From UBA5158 sp040389045 (lineage in GTDB: Bacteria; Pseudomonadota; Gammaproteobacteria; DSM-16500): a stretch of 64,000 nucleotides of DNA. The notes beneath the pieces are model-generated. The model had not been told where the DNA came from. It made no database searches and saw only the letters and a list, made by a program, of their open reading frames with translations. The stretch lies in assembly GCA_040389045.1 (NCBI GenBank), contig JAZKAT010000007.1:1-64000 (forward strand), in the 5' to 3' direction. The stretch's first letter is position 1, and each line of letters starts with the position of its first letter. Shown here piece by piece: positions 1 through 7,888 of the stretch. The translations under genes were made by a program, and so were the position numbers.

Positions 1-82
1 TCAAGATAAGAATCCCTCTTTGTGCATTTTACACAAATGTATCTGTGTTTATCCGTTAAGTGTTGCGGCATGGCAGACCTTT

Positions 83-2770
83 CTATCCAAGTCTGGGCAT
101 GCTACTTGAACTGGTCGGATTATTTGTACTTGTCATGATAGATGGATTGGCAAATAGACCGGCACTTTGCAAAGAACTTTTTATTTTACCAGACCCTATC
201 AAGCTGGCTGTCGCGATTGCCAGTAGTGATTGCTCAGTATAAAGTGAAATATACTGCGTTTTTCGATGATAGAAAATAGTAGCAATATACAAACCAATGT
301 GCTGGCATTTTTGCTGTAATTCCTTTGCATATCGACGAGCTTCTGGCGTATCTCTGGCGATGATTACTGTTTTTAATGATTCTCTGGTGATGCGCGCAAG
401 TACTTCAGGCATTTGCGTTGGGTTTATTTCAACATGTTCAACCAGTGCTTCCCAATTATCTAATCTAACACCTTTTACTTGTTCAGCATATTCACTGACA
501 GATTCTTCAGTTCCCACCCATTTTCTCGCGACAGTACCGTAATCATGGCGGAATAAAGCTTTAGCAGGTAAGCATTGTTGACGATTAAACATTAAACCTA
601 CTAACATCCTGTTCCGATCATGCTCTCCAAAAACCGGAATTTGCAATTGTTTGCCGAGAATTGAATAAGATTGTTTTTTTAAACTTTTATAAACTTTATC
701 TTTTTTAATACCTTTATGAGAGTTATAAGGAATAATTTTATCTTCATTATGCAGATATTTGTGTGTGCAATGTTCTTCTTTAATTCTTGGTATTCTCAAA
801 TCTGGACGATATGAATAATCACTAAGTTGCTTGATATAATCATCTGAATGTTCTTTTTTAATGATTTTAACTAAAGCTTGTTGGTGATGTATGCAGCTGT
901 AAATATCAACAAACACAGCTATTTGTTCTTTAACACCGGGAAATGTCAGAAATTGAGAGTAGCTAATTTGGGCGCCAGTAAATATAAGATTATCTTTTCT
1001 CAGGCAGTCAATGATAAAGGCGAGCATAATGGTAAATTGATCATAAAAACTAGAATGTTTTATTGTTTTATGTATTTTAGCGTTTAAAATATGTAAATCA
1101 AGATAAGATTCTAAGCCATTTTCAAAAACGTTCTTAGCAACTTCGTGGGAATTAAACCAGGAAAGGTCAATAATCTCAGATTTCCCATTTTTAATAGACG
1201 AATAAGTTTTAACATAAGATTCTGTATTTTCTCTTATGATATATTCTTTATAAGCAGCTTCGACCGGGTTAAGATCTTTTTTTTCATTTATACACTTTTC
1301 CGCGATAAATGCTAATTCACGTTTCAGTTCAAATCCCTCTAGCCAATATTCTGCGTAATACTCAAAACATATTCCCGGTGCAGACATAAAGACATATTCA
1401 ATAAGCTCAAGGTCATCTATTGATTGAAGAAAATCCATAAACTTATTTTTATAATGTTCATGCGAAGCATTTTGCAAAAATTTGGAAAGGGTCTCAACTT
1501 CCAGAAGCCGAATAATGCTAGCCGCTAAATCAAATTTTTTGCGATAAATGATTCCGCATAAAATATCCAAATTTGGTATTTTTTCAAAAACACTATTAAT
1601 AACTGCTTTATTGAATAGCTCTTCAATGTTACTGGTATGCTCCCTGTCTAGAATTATTTCGAGGTAGGTTTTGTTTTCTCCCGCGTAGGCCGGTAATAAT
1701 AATATTTGGATTAAATCTTTATCTGTAAAACACTTTAGTAATCTTAGTAATGGTTCTTTGTTTGAAATGAAAGCTTTCAATGGGCTGAGGCCCTGAATAT
1801 TAGTTTGTAAAAATGCTTTGCCCATCGCTTCTTTACTTACTTTTTCAAATAGCAAAAATAATGAATGCAGGTCGGGTTCTAGCCCATGTAAGCGGTGCAT
1901 GAAGTGCCCATGTAAGCGGTGCATTAAGTGCTGCACTCTGTGTACCGGATTATTGCCCTGTGTGTGACATTGAACGATAGCAGCGGACAAGCTTTCTGCT
2001 GGTGCTGACTCGACAATAATTTGTAAATAAGGAAATTGCGATTGACGGCATGACAGTATCAAAAGATCTAAAATATTATTGCCATCCTTAGACTGCTGAG
2101 TAACGGTTTTTGCTATAACTTTAGTTGAGAGAGTCTTATAAAGGGCTTTAAGTTCATGATATTGGATGTTTATTTTTTCATGCATTAACCCATCAAGAAA
2201 TTCAACATAAATTTTACCGAATGTTGCCGAAATTGCTCCGTTTGGAATTTCAGCTTCAGTTTGAGTGAAAAGTTGAATAACGGTGGGCAGTAGGGCGGAG
2301 CTGTTTTTGAGTAATAAACGCAGCAGCAAATTTTTAGAATTATGACGCCGACTTCTATCCAGCAAGCGACGCTGATTGAATTCATTCTTAAACGCATCCT
2401 GGGTGAGAGTTTTTCTCCAGGTATTAACGTCTGCAATATTTTTAAAAATGGCAGCGTGTGCCCTATCAATATCTTTTTCGCTTAATAGATTCGAATAAGC
2501 ATGAGTTCCTGCAAACGAATCGAATTGTGTTTTAGAGATAAAAACGTAATATAAAGCGCTGTTATACAGCAAAGAAAATTTACTTTGGACCACAGCCTGT
2601 TGCGCTGGAAATCGATGGTTAACCCAATTAGCGAAATCATTGGCGTTCGATTGTTCCAGAAAATAATGGCGTAATCCATCATCTTTGATTTTGAGCCCCA
2701 CGCTAAAATCACAGAAATTGGTATAACTAGGGATTGGTGTATATATTAAGTTATTCATATTACGGAGCAT
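83..2770 (-). CDS. Large unrecognised protein (895 aa), effector-like
   Basis: I do not recognise a family. The protein is mostly helical, with no signal peptide or membrane segment visible. Phrases such as DGNNILDLLILSCRQSQ and GLSPLKAFISNKEPLLRLL resemble ankyrin-type 'N-x-LH-A' helices, so degenerate ankyrin-like or other helical repeats through residues about 130-480 are possible. The C-terminal 120 residues (from about GEHDRNRMLVGLMF) look like a separate folded domain ending in a Ser/Thr/Asn-rich tail. A 24-bp duplication inside the gene repeats HRLHGHFM. An ATG four codons downstream (2758) is an alternative start; neither has a strong Shine-Dalgarno. The size, lack of a recognisable enzyme motif and eukaryote-like repeats suggest a secreted effector, but this is inference only. 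Confidence 0.6.
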   Translation of the reverse strand: MLRNMNNLIYTPIPSYTNFCDFSVGLKIKDDGLRHYFLEQSNANDFANWVNHRFPAQQAVVQSKFSLLYNSALYYVFISKTQFDSFAGTHAYSNLLSEKDIDRAHAAIFKNIADVNTWRKTLTQDAFKNEFNQRRLLDRSRRHNSKNLLLRLLLKNSSALLPTVIQLFTQTEAEIPNGAISATFGKIYVEFLDGLMHEKINIQYHELKALYKTLSTKVIAKTVTQQSKDGNNILDLLILSCRQSQFPYLQIIVESAPAESLSAAIVQCHTQGNNPVHRVQHLMHRLHGHFMHRLHGLEPDLHSLFLLFEKVSKEAMGKAFLQTNIQGLSPLKAFISNKEPLLRLLKCFTDKDLIQILLLPAYAGENKTYLEIILDREHTSNIEELFNKAVINSVFEKIPNLDILCGIIYRKKFDLAASIIRLLEVETLSKFLQNASHEHYKNKFMDFLQSIDDLELIEYVFMSAPGICFEYYAEYWLEGFELKRELAFIAEKCINEKKDLNPVEAAYKEYIIRENTESYVKTYSSIKNGKSEIIDLSWFNSHEVAKNVFENGLESYLDLHILNAKIHKTIKHSSFYDQFTIMLAFIIDCLRKDNLIFTGAQISYSQFLTFPGVKEQIAVFVDIYSCIHHQQALVKIIKKEHSDDYIKQLSDYSYRPDLRIPRIKEEHCTHKYLHNEDKIIPYNSHKGIKKDKVYKSLKKQSYSILGKQLQIPVFGEHDRNRMLVGLMFNRQQCLPAKALFRHDYGTVARKWVGTEESVSEYAEQVKGVRLDNWEALVEHVEINPTQMPEVLARITRESLKTVIIARDTPEARRYAKELQQKCQHIGLYIATIFYHRKTQYISLYTEQSLLAIATASLIGSGKIKSSLQSAGLFANPSIMTSTNNPTSSSSMPRLG
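1882..1929. repeat. 24-bp tandem duplication inside a coding region
   Basis: Two head-to-tail 24-nt units beginning gcccatgtaagcggtgcat differ at only one position. They keep the reading frame and add eight residues (HRLHGHFM / HRLHGLEP) to the large minus-strand protein. This looks like a recent slippage duplication. Confidence 0.85.
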
Positions 2771-2867
2771 TTTAAATAATCCGGCTGATTTGAATATGTA
2801 TAATACAGGGTTTAAATTAAGGAATGCTTAAGAATTCACCAACCAAATCTAGGTATACTCCACCCTT

Positions 2868-2944
2868 GCGCCCATAGCTCAGCTGGATAGAGTATCTGGC
2901 TTCGAATCAGATGGTCAGGCGTTTGAATCACTTCGGGCGCGCCA
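2868..2944 (+). tRNA. tRNA-Arg (anticodon TCG), structurally degenerate
   Basis: A complete 77-nt cloverleaf with encoded CCA can be drawn. The anticodon loop is CTTCGAA, giving anticodon TCG, which reads CGA. The D-arm and anticodon arm are normal apart from G-T wobbles. Three features are unusual: A7 faces C66 in the acceptor stem, C52 faces A62 in the T stem, and the T loop is TTTGAAT instead of TTCGAAT, losing the near-invariant C56 that contacts the D loop. A TATACT box lies 9 bp upstream. It may be a decaying tRNA, a pseudo-tRNA, or an integration-site remnant. The ChaN-like gene on the opposite strand ends 8 bp after it. Confidence 0.7.
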
Positions 2945-2952
2945 TCTACGTC

Positions 2953-4233
2953 TTAACGCCTTTTTGGAATGAGAATCGCGTGGGGTAAATCTTCTAGAGA
3001 TTTTCTAAATTCATATTGCTTGTCTGATTTTTTTATCACTTTTGCATTGTCTCTATCTGGATTAATCATGTGGCCTTTGCCAAAAAAACTAAATACTCTG
3101 CCCGGCTCTGCTCGATGATCTTTAAATACCTTTGCAGCGTGACGATTACGGTTGACCAGCCCTACGTCCTGCACCAACTTTTCGCTTTGCTCACGCGTAG
3201 TGATCATTTCATGGTGGGCCGCTAATAAAAAATTGTTTATCACATCTGCTAATTTTTCGGAAGATATTGTTAGCAAGTCTAAAAATTTTTTCGTTTGTAC
3301 GGCTAGGTTTTTCTTGGTGAATTGCTTAAATTGGACAATAGCAGCGTTACTGTCAATCAAGTCATCCATCTGCGCCAGGTAAATGCTTGCCGCGGGGAAA
3401 TACATGCGATAAATTTCATTATCCATGCCCTTATGCATACGCTGGCAAAGATCTATATGATATTTTTTAATCGAATCTAATAATTTGATTTGTGCAGAAG
3501 CAGTTAAATTATTTTCACTCGCTTGCGCCAGCTTGTCGGCAAGTTCTACAGTAGCGTCGCTGTAAGCACTCGCGGTTGCTTCAGCCATTGTTTTTATAAG
3601 ATAGATTTTTTTTTGATTTTTTAGATATTTCCCATCTTTTTCCATGAAGGGTTTTAAAATATCTTCATTGTCCCAGCCACGGCAAATCAAACTCGATGAA
3701 AAATGCGTTGGTATTGCCTCTGGCTTGTCACATTCTGTTTGAACATCAGCACCAGTCCTAACTCGGTAAGTCTCATGACCCGTTAGTGGTTCTGTGTTTA
3801 AACTAATGCATGTGTCTGCGCAATCAACTGTGAGCGCACTATCAAGCATTTCGAATCTAATATAATCGCCGGGTTCAGCTAGGGCATTTACAAATTGCGT
3901 TTTTAGCTTTTGATGAGCCATTACATTATGTAAATCGCCAATTAAAAAATATTTGGCATCTAACCAATTAGGTATGTTAGTGATAATGTCATAGTTTTTT
4001 ATTATCTCGGCAACAGTAGAGCAGGTTGGCTGAATAAACAGTGCATCAGGGTTAGTAGCTTTTAAGGGACATTGATCAAGGCGTGCCATCGGTGGTGTAG
4101 CAGCCATGGCTAAACTAATGGGTTGCAGCATGACAATTAAAGAAGTCACAGCTTGCACCGGGTGATTAATAATCGTTCTATATGTCTGATAAACAACAGA
4201 AAAATAAGAATTTCTGGCTGATTTATTGGGCAT
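2953..4233 (-). CDS. Secreted ChaN/TraB (TIKI)-superfamily-like protein
   Basis: The 426-residue protein starts with a long signal peptide (basic N-terminus, hydrophobic stretch around residues 28-45, likely cleavage after AMA), so it should be exported. Two spaced motifs suggest the EreA/ChaN/TraB fold: an early FLIGDLHNVMAHQ and, near the C-terminus, VNRNRHAAKVFK followed by FFGKGHM. These correspond to the GxxH and GxGH histidine elements of that superfamily. Members include haem-binding ChaN and metalloproteases such as Tiki, so I cannot say which activity applies. The middle contains Cys pairs (CADTC and others) consistent with a periplasmic or secreted protein. The gene runs towards the tRNA and appears monocistronic. 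Confidence 0.5.
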   Translation of the reverse strand: MPNKSARNSYFSVVYQTYRTIINHPVQAVTSLIVMLQPISLAMAATPPMARLDQCPLKATNPDALFIQPTCSTVAEIIKNYDIITNIPNWLDAKYFLIGDLHNVMAHQKLKTQFVNALAEPGDYIRFEMLDSALTVDCADTCISLNTEPLTGHETYRVRTGADVQTECDKPEAIPTHFSSSLICRGWDNEDILKPFMEKDGKYLKNQKKIYLIKTMAEATASAYSDATVELADKLAQASENNLTASAQIKLLDSIKKYHIDLCQRMHKGMDNEIYRMYFPAASIYLAQMDDLIDSNAAIVQFKQFTKKNLAVQTKKFLDLLTISSEKLADVINNFLLAAHHEMITTREQSEKLVQDVGLVNRNRHAAKVFKDHRAEPGRVFSFFGKGHMINPDRDNAKVIKKSDKQYEFRKSLEDLPHAILIPKRR

Positions 4234-4445
4234 AAAATAATCTCAATAGCTTAAATTTTAATCATTTTACCTGTTAATTATTAACAAATTATTAAGAAAA
4301 GCAATTATTCCGGACACTAACATTTTACCAGCCTAAAATATGAAAGAATGCACTCCCCGGCATCAACTGTTCAAATTGTTGACACATCATTCTAGCTGCG
4401 CTATAATTGACCACAATTTTAGGTTACTAAAAGAGGATTACAGCA

Positions 4446-5294
4446 ATGTTAAGCGGAGGTGAAAAAAGAACGTTAGGTTTCTGTGCGGGCTTTGTCTTAG
4501 GCACCCTTATTTCTTTTCTTGAGTTCGTCATCATTACTGTAGAAGTTAATATGTATAAGAAGGAGTTGGACGAATATAATATGCTTTACTTGGCGCCTCT
4601 AACTATAGCAGCTTCAACAATAGCGGGGACGATAATAGCGGAACTAGTTGATTGGTCCCAACCAGACGGCTCTTATGGAATTCAGAAAGCAAATACAGCG
4701 TTGCTCGCACATATCGATGCACTCCTTGCAAAGCCAGAGAACTATAATCTTCTCACTGCTAGTGAAATTAAAAGTTACGAGGAATACATTGCGCATTGCG
4801 AGGGAACAGAAGAACAAGATAAATTAAATGAGTATCTTGACAATATTAGTTGTTCTATTAATTTAGAACCAACCAGCAATCCCATCAAGATTTCTGGTTA
4901 TTATCCGAACGTAAAATCTTTAACGGTTACAGAAGTTTTACCTGAAGCAGAGATGCCATACATCGTTCGTTTCTGGATTACGACGATTGATGCCGACACA
5001 TTAAAAACTTTTGTTAAGCGCTGCAATGAGGATGGAAAGTTCGCATTCGCACCGGAAGTCCCCAGTGATAGATTAACAGATAGAGAACATGTAATGATTG
5101 AAAGAGGCTTCAGCAAAGCAACTGTCGTAACCGCATTCCTCGAGGAAGCCAGAGCAAAAATCGCAGGGCAAAATAAAATAATCAGCCAAAAATCTAGAGA
5201 ATCATCGTTCGCATATTCGATTACACAGTTCTTCCCCAAGCAGCCTGCCAAAACTCACCAAACTATATCACCTCATCTGCCGGCGCTGCGTTAA
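4446..5294 (+). CDS. Small membrane-anchored protein of unknown function
   Basis: I do not recognise a family. The 282-residue protein has two predicted membrane helices close to the N-terminus (about residues 10-35 and 48-67), separated by a short charged loop, then a soluble region of about 210 residues. A good Shine-Dalgarno (AGAGGA) sits 8-10 nt before the ATG. The soluble part has no catalytic motif I can name. It includes a segment LTDREHVMIERGFSKATVV that looks like a helix-turn pairing with no assigned role. It precedes the kinase-like gene by 122 bp and may be co-transcribed with it. Two N-terminal hairpin helices followed by a soluble body is common among Legionellales secretion substrates and inner-membrane proteins. 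Confidence 0.6.
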   Translation: MLSGGEKRTLGFCAGFVLGTLISFLEFVIITVEVNMYKKELDEYNMLYLAPLTIAASTIAGTIIAELVDWSQPDGSYGIQKANTALLAHIDALLAKPENYNLLTASEIKSYEEYIAHCEGTEEQDKLNEYLDNISCSINLEPTSNPIKISGYYPNVKSLTVTEVLPEAEMPYIVRFWITTIDADTLKTFVKRCNEDGKFAFAPEVPSDRLTDREHVMIERGFSKATVVTAFLEEARAKIAGQNKIISQKSRESSFAYSITQFFPKQPAKTHQTISPHLPALR

Positions 5295-5416
5295 GTGACA
5301 AATTGTCGCGAGTCATTAGAGTTCATGACAGAAATAATTTAATATGGGAGCCAGGCAATGGTGTTCGTAAAATTCACATCTTCAAACACCACGCACATCA
5401 CTAAAGTGGGGCTAAA

Positions 5417-6358
5417 ATGAAGCCAATAATATTTCCAGAACAGACCCAACGATTACCTCAAATCGTCCCTCAAGAAGTATCCTTTAACGATTACAAAATC
5501 GATTATTCCCAATTTTTAGGGGCTGGTCGCTATGGGAGAGTTTATGCGATTGTAGCTAGACCCGATAATGAAAAAAATATTATTTCAAAATGGATACCAT
5601 ATGTTTACGACTGGATTTACCCAGCAAAAAGTAACGTGGAAAGTAAGTATTGTGTAAAGATATCCTATTTTTTTATTGCGTCTGTTTTTAATAATTCATC
5701 TCTTAGCCCTGCCGTTAATGCCTTCTGGGAAAAAGATTCAAATAAAAGTATTATCTTGAGAAATCAATACGGTATTTCTCTCATCAATGTTTATTCGATA
5801 GATAGTTGGTATTCACAAATTAAATCACGGATTAACGGACATACTTTGCATCACTATATGGAAAGTGGCGAATTACTTGATAAAAAAAATTATTTAATGC
5901 GAAAAGCATTTATTGATTTTCTTTGGGCAATTGCTAGCGCACCTTTAATATACGATGACTTGCATCGAGAAAACATTATGTATGATTCAGAACATCAACA
6001 ATGGGAAATAATTGATGGATCAACGCAAGAAGATCCTGGTTATCGTACTGCAAAAGAGCGAGCTGCTGTTATTTCAACTATAAAACTCGATTTCTTGAGC
6101 AAAATGCCAGCGAGAGGAGAAAATAAAATCAGCCATGCACTATTGAATATTCTGGTAAATAAAGCCATTGAAATAGTAAGCGGCAATGAGTTCAGTAATT
6201 GCAATTATGATGAGTTTACAGATCATAATTGTCTACTCAAAGCAAAGAGGGAATCAAAAACTCCAAATGAATTTCACTTTTTCAATCCTGCTAAGTCAAG
6301 TAAAAAATTCTCTCAAATACAAGCATCGTTGCTACGCAAGTTATATGCTAAGCGTTAA
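5417..6358 (+). CDS. Atypical protein kinase-like protein
   Basis: The 313-residue protein carries the main landmarks of the protein-kinase/APH fold: a glycine-rich loop LGAGRYGRV (residues 34-42), a candidate ATP lysine in YCVKIS (K81), a catalytic-loop equivalent YDDLHRENIMYD (D181, N186) and a metal-binding IIDGS (D200) in place of DFG. The DLHxENI form is closer to bacterial/APH-like and ABC1-type kinases than to canonical HRDLKPEN kinases. There is no signal peptide or membrane helix. Short eukaryotic-like kinases of this kind are often type IV effectors in Legionella and Coxiella, so a host-directed role is possible but unproven. A 20-codon reading frame just upstream ends in TGA overlapping this ATG (AAATGAAG), so translational coupling is possible. 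Confidence 0.6.
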   Translation: MKPIIFPEQTQRLPQIVPQEVSFNDYKIDYSQFLGAGRYGRVYAIVARPDNEKNIISKWIPYVYDWIYPAKSNVESKYCVKISYFFIASVFNNSSLSPAVNAFWEKDSNKSIILRNQYGISLINVYSIDSWYSQIKSRINGHTLHHYMESGELLDKKNYLMRKAFIDFLWAIASAPLIYDDLHRENIMYDSEHQQWEIIDGSTQEDPGYRTAKERAAVISTIKLDFLSKMPARGENKISHALLNILVNKAIEIVSGNEFSNCNYDEFTDHNCLLKAKRESKTPNEFHFFNPAKSSKKFSQIQASLLRKLYAKR

Positions 6359-6423
6359 TAATGCTAGGCTTGTGTTAGCTGAGTTATGCATTAATTTAAA
6401 TATTAAAGCCCAACCTACATTCT

Positions 6424-7020
6424 TTATGCCTTGATCAAATGTGCTATAAAATACGATTCCACTTTGCTTAAGTGCTTCACGGTGAACCCTGCCCTTTTTG
6501 CTAATTCATCAACTTCAAAAACACTTTTTAAATCCGCTAATCGATTGATTAAAAATAAAATAAGTTTGGTCATTAAACCCGGGGTATAATGATCGACGAT
6601 GATGCAGTCACCCTGCGGTTTTAACACCCGGTAAATTTCAGTTAAAGACTTATGCTTATCCATCCAATGGGAGAAAGATGTCGTGCTGACGACTAAATCT
6701 ATGCTGTCATCTAAAAAAGGCAATGTTTCCGAGCGGTTCACAGATAACTCTGAATGCGATAACTTAGTTTTTGCTTGCTCTATCATACCTTGCGCTGGAT
6801 CTATCCCAAAGGACAATGCGCTGGGCCATATTTTTGTAGTTTTCAATAAAAGTTCGCCTGTGCCACAGCCAATGTCTAGAATATTCTGTGGTTTGATGCT
6901 GCAGTCTTGCGCTCGTAACAATATTAACTCGTGAGCTAGCTGACAAGATTTGCCAAAACGCTTATCATAATTAACCGCTATTTTATTAAAAACTTTTACA
7001 AAACCAGGGTCCCTACGCAT
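6424..7020 (-). CDS. Class I SAM-dependent methyltransferase
   Basis: The 198-residue protein is a compact Methyltransf_11/UbiE-like enzyme. The SAM-binding motif I is ILDIGCGTGE (residues 47-56), followed by the acidic motif FGIDPAQGMI and a post-motif region LVVSTTSFSHWMD, then RVLKPQGDCIIVD, which is the usual motif III. A strong Shine-Dalgarno (AAAGGA) precedes the ATG. It is the last gene of the long minus-strand unit, 16 bp after the hemerythrin-like gene, so it is plausibly a tailoring N- or O-methyltransferase of the cluster product. Its substrate cannot be read from sequence. It could equally be a self-protection or unrelated enzyme carried along by the operon. Confidence 0.8.
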   Translation of the reverse strand: MRRDPGFVKVFNKIAVNYDKRFGKSCQLAHELILLRAQDCSIKPQNILDIGCGTGELLLKTTKIWPSALSFGIDPAQGMIEQAKTKLSHSELSVNRSETLPFLDDSIDLVVSTTSFSHWMDKHKSLTEIYRVLKPQGDCIIVDHYTPGLMTKLILFLINRLADLKSVFEVDELAKRAGFTVKHLSKVESYFIAHLIKA

Positions 7021-7036
7021 AGTCTATCCTTTAAAA

Positions 7037-7873
7037 TTAATGGTTAACTTGGGCCACTTTACTATCTTTAAATATCTCTTCTAAGGTATTTTTGTAGTCA
7101 TTGTTATCACGTTGATGCTGTGTTAAAACAAGTTCCGCATCTGTGTTGGGTTTTTGTTCCCAGGCATAATAAATTTCTTTATCTTCAATCAGTAACTCAT
7201 CAGAAATAGTAATATTATATTTATTAATTAAATAATCACTTTCCTCAGCCGAAATTAAATTCGAAATAGATTTCCAGATCTTTTGTAATTTGGCTGGTTC
7301 GGCATGATTAATATCAGCAACGAAAGCTTCTCTATCGTTTGCATCAATGTGTGGGAACAGCGCTTTAATCATATGAAGCATTTCTTGCGGTGTCATAATA
7401 GAGTATGTGTTAATTTCTATTGCTGCTAATTCGGCATCCGTATAAAGCCTTTGCAACTCTGGCATGATAACGGTTTCTTCAGCATGCATATGTTTTAAAG
7501 AATCACCAAAAAAACGCATGTAATTTAAATAAAACTGATATCCCATAATGAGTCTATCTTCTGCAACTTTGCTGAACTGGAGTTTGTCGAGATCCGCAAT
7601 TAATTTAATAAATAATTGATGTTGTTTGGCATGGTCTTCTTCAATTTTCTTTTCGACATTAGAACCTTTTTTTCTTAATAATTCTAAAATAGATTTATGT
7701 TCATGTTCCGCATGGCATTCGACCAAAGCAACGATATTAGTAAACATATTTATCGCAGTTTGTGTCTGTTCATGGTCCCTAAAATTAGTTCTCGATATGG
7801 TTTGCTGGCAATCTATTAGCATATCAATTACATATTTGTGATCACGATAATATCTACGTCTTAATTTTTTCAT
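7037..7873 (-). CDS. Hemerythrin-like domain protein
   Basis: The N-terminal ~160 residues have the His/Glu pattern of a hemerythrin/HHE four-helix bundle: H12 in RDHKYV, HAEHEHK, EEDHAKQHQ and HMHAEETVIMPEL, which could bind a di-iron centre for O2, NO or redox sensing. A second helical region of about 100 residues follows. The start has a strong Shine-Dalgarno (AGGAGAG). The gene lies 15 bp after the large NRPS gene in the same unit. A clear paralogue sits at 31136-32017, with the same LYTDAEL and MVHM/MLHM-KALF segments. Two such proteins bracketing a pathway with haem, P450 and flavin oxygenases suggest oxygen or peroxide handling, but the actual job is unknown. Confidence 0.8.
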   Translation of the reverse strand: MKKLRRRYYRDHKYVIDMLIDCQQTISRTNFRDHEQTQTAINMFTNIVALVECHAEHEHKSILELLRKKGSNVEKKIEEDHAKQHQLFIKLIADLDKLQFSKVAEDRLIMGYQFYLNYMRFFGDSLKHMHAEETVIMPELQRLYTDAELAAIEINTYSIMTPQEMLHMIKALFPHIDANDREAFVADINHAEPAKLQKIWKSISNLISAEESDYLINKYNITISDELLIEDKEIYYAWEQKPNTDAELVLTQHQRDNNDYKNTLEEIFKDSKVAQVNH

Positions 7874-7888
7874 AACTACTCTCCTATT

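Noticed and set aside
19..37. Small hairpin tttgtg/cacaaa near the window start
   Set aside because: Only 6 bp, AT-rich and without a T-tract; not distinguishable from chance.
2868..2944. tRNA as the attachment site of a genomic island
   Set aside because: I found no integrase and no copy of the tRNA 3' end elsewhere in the window.
5359..5420. 20-codon open frame (MVFVKFTSSNTTHITKVGLK) overlapping the kinase start
   Set aside because: It could be a leader or coupling peptide, but nothing beyond the overlap supports it.
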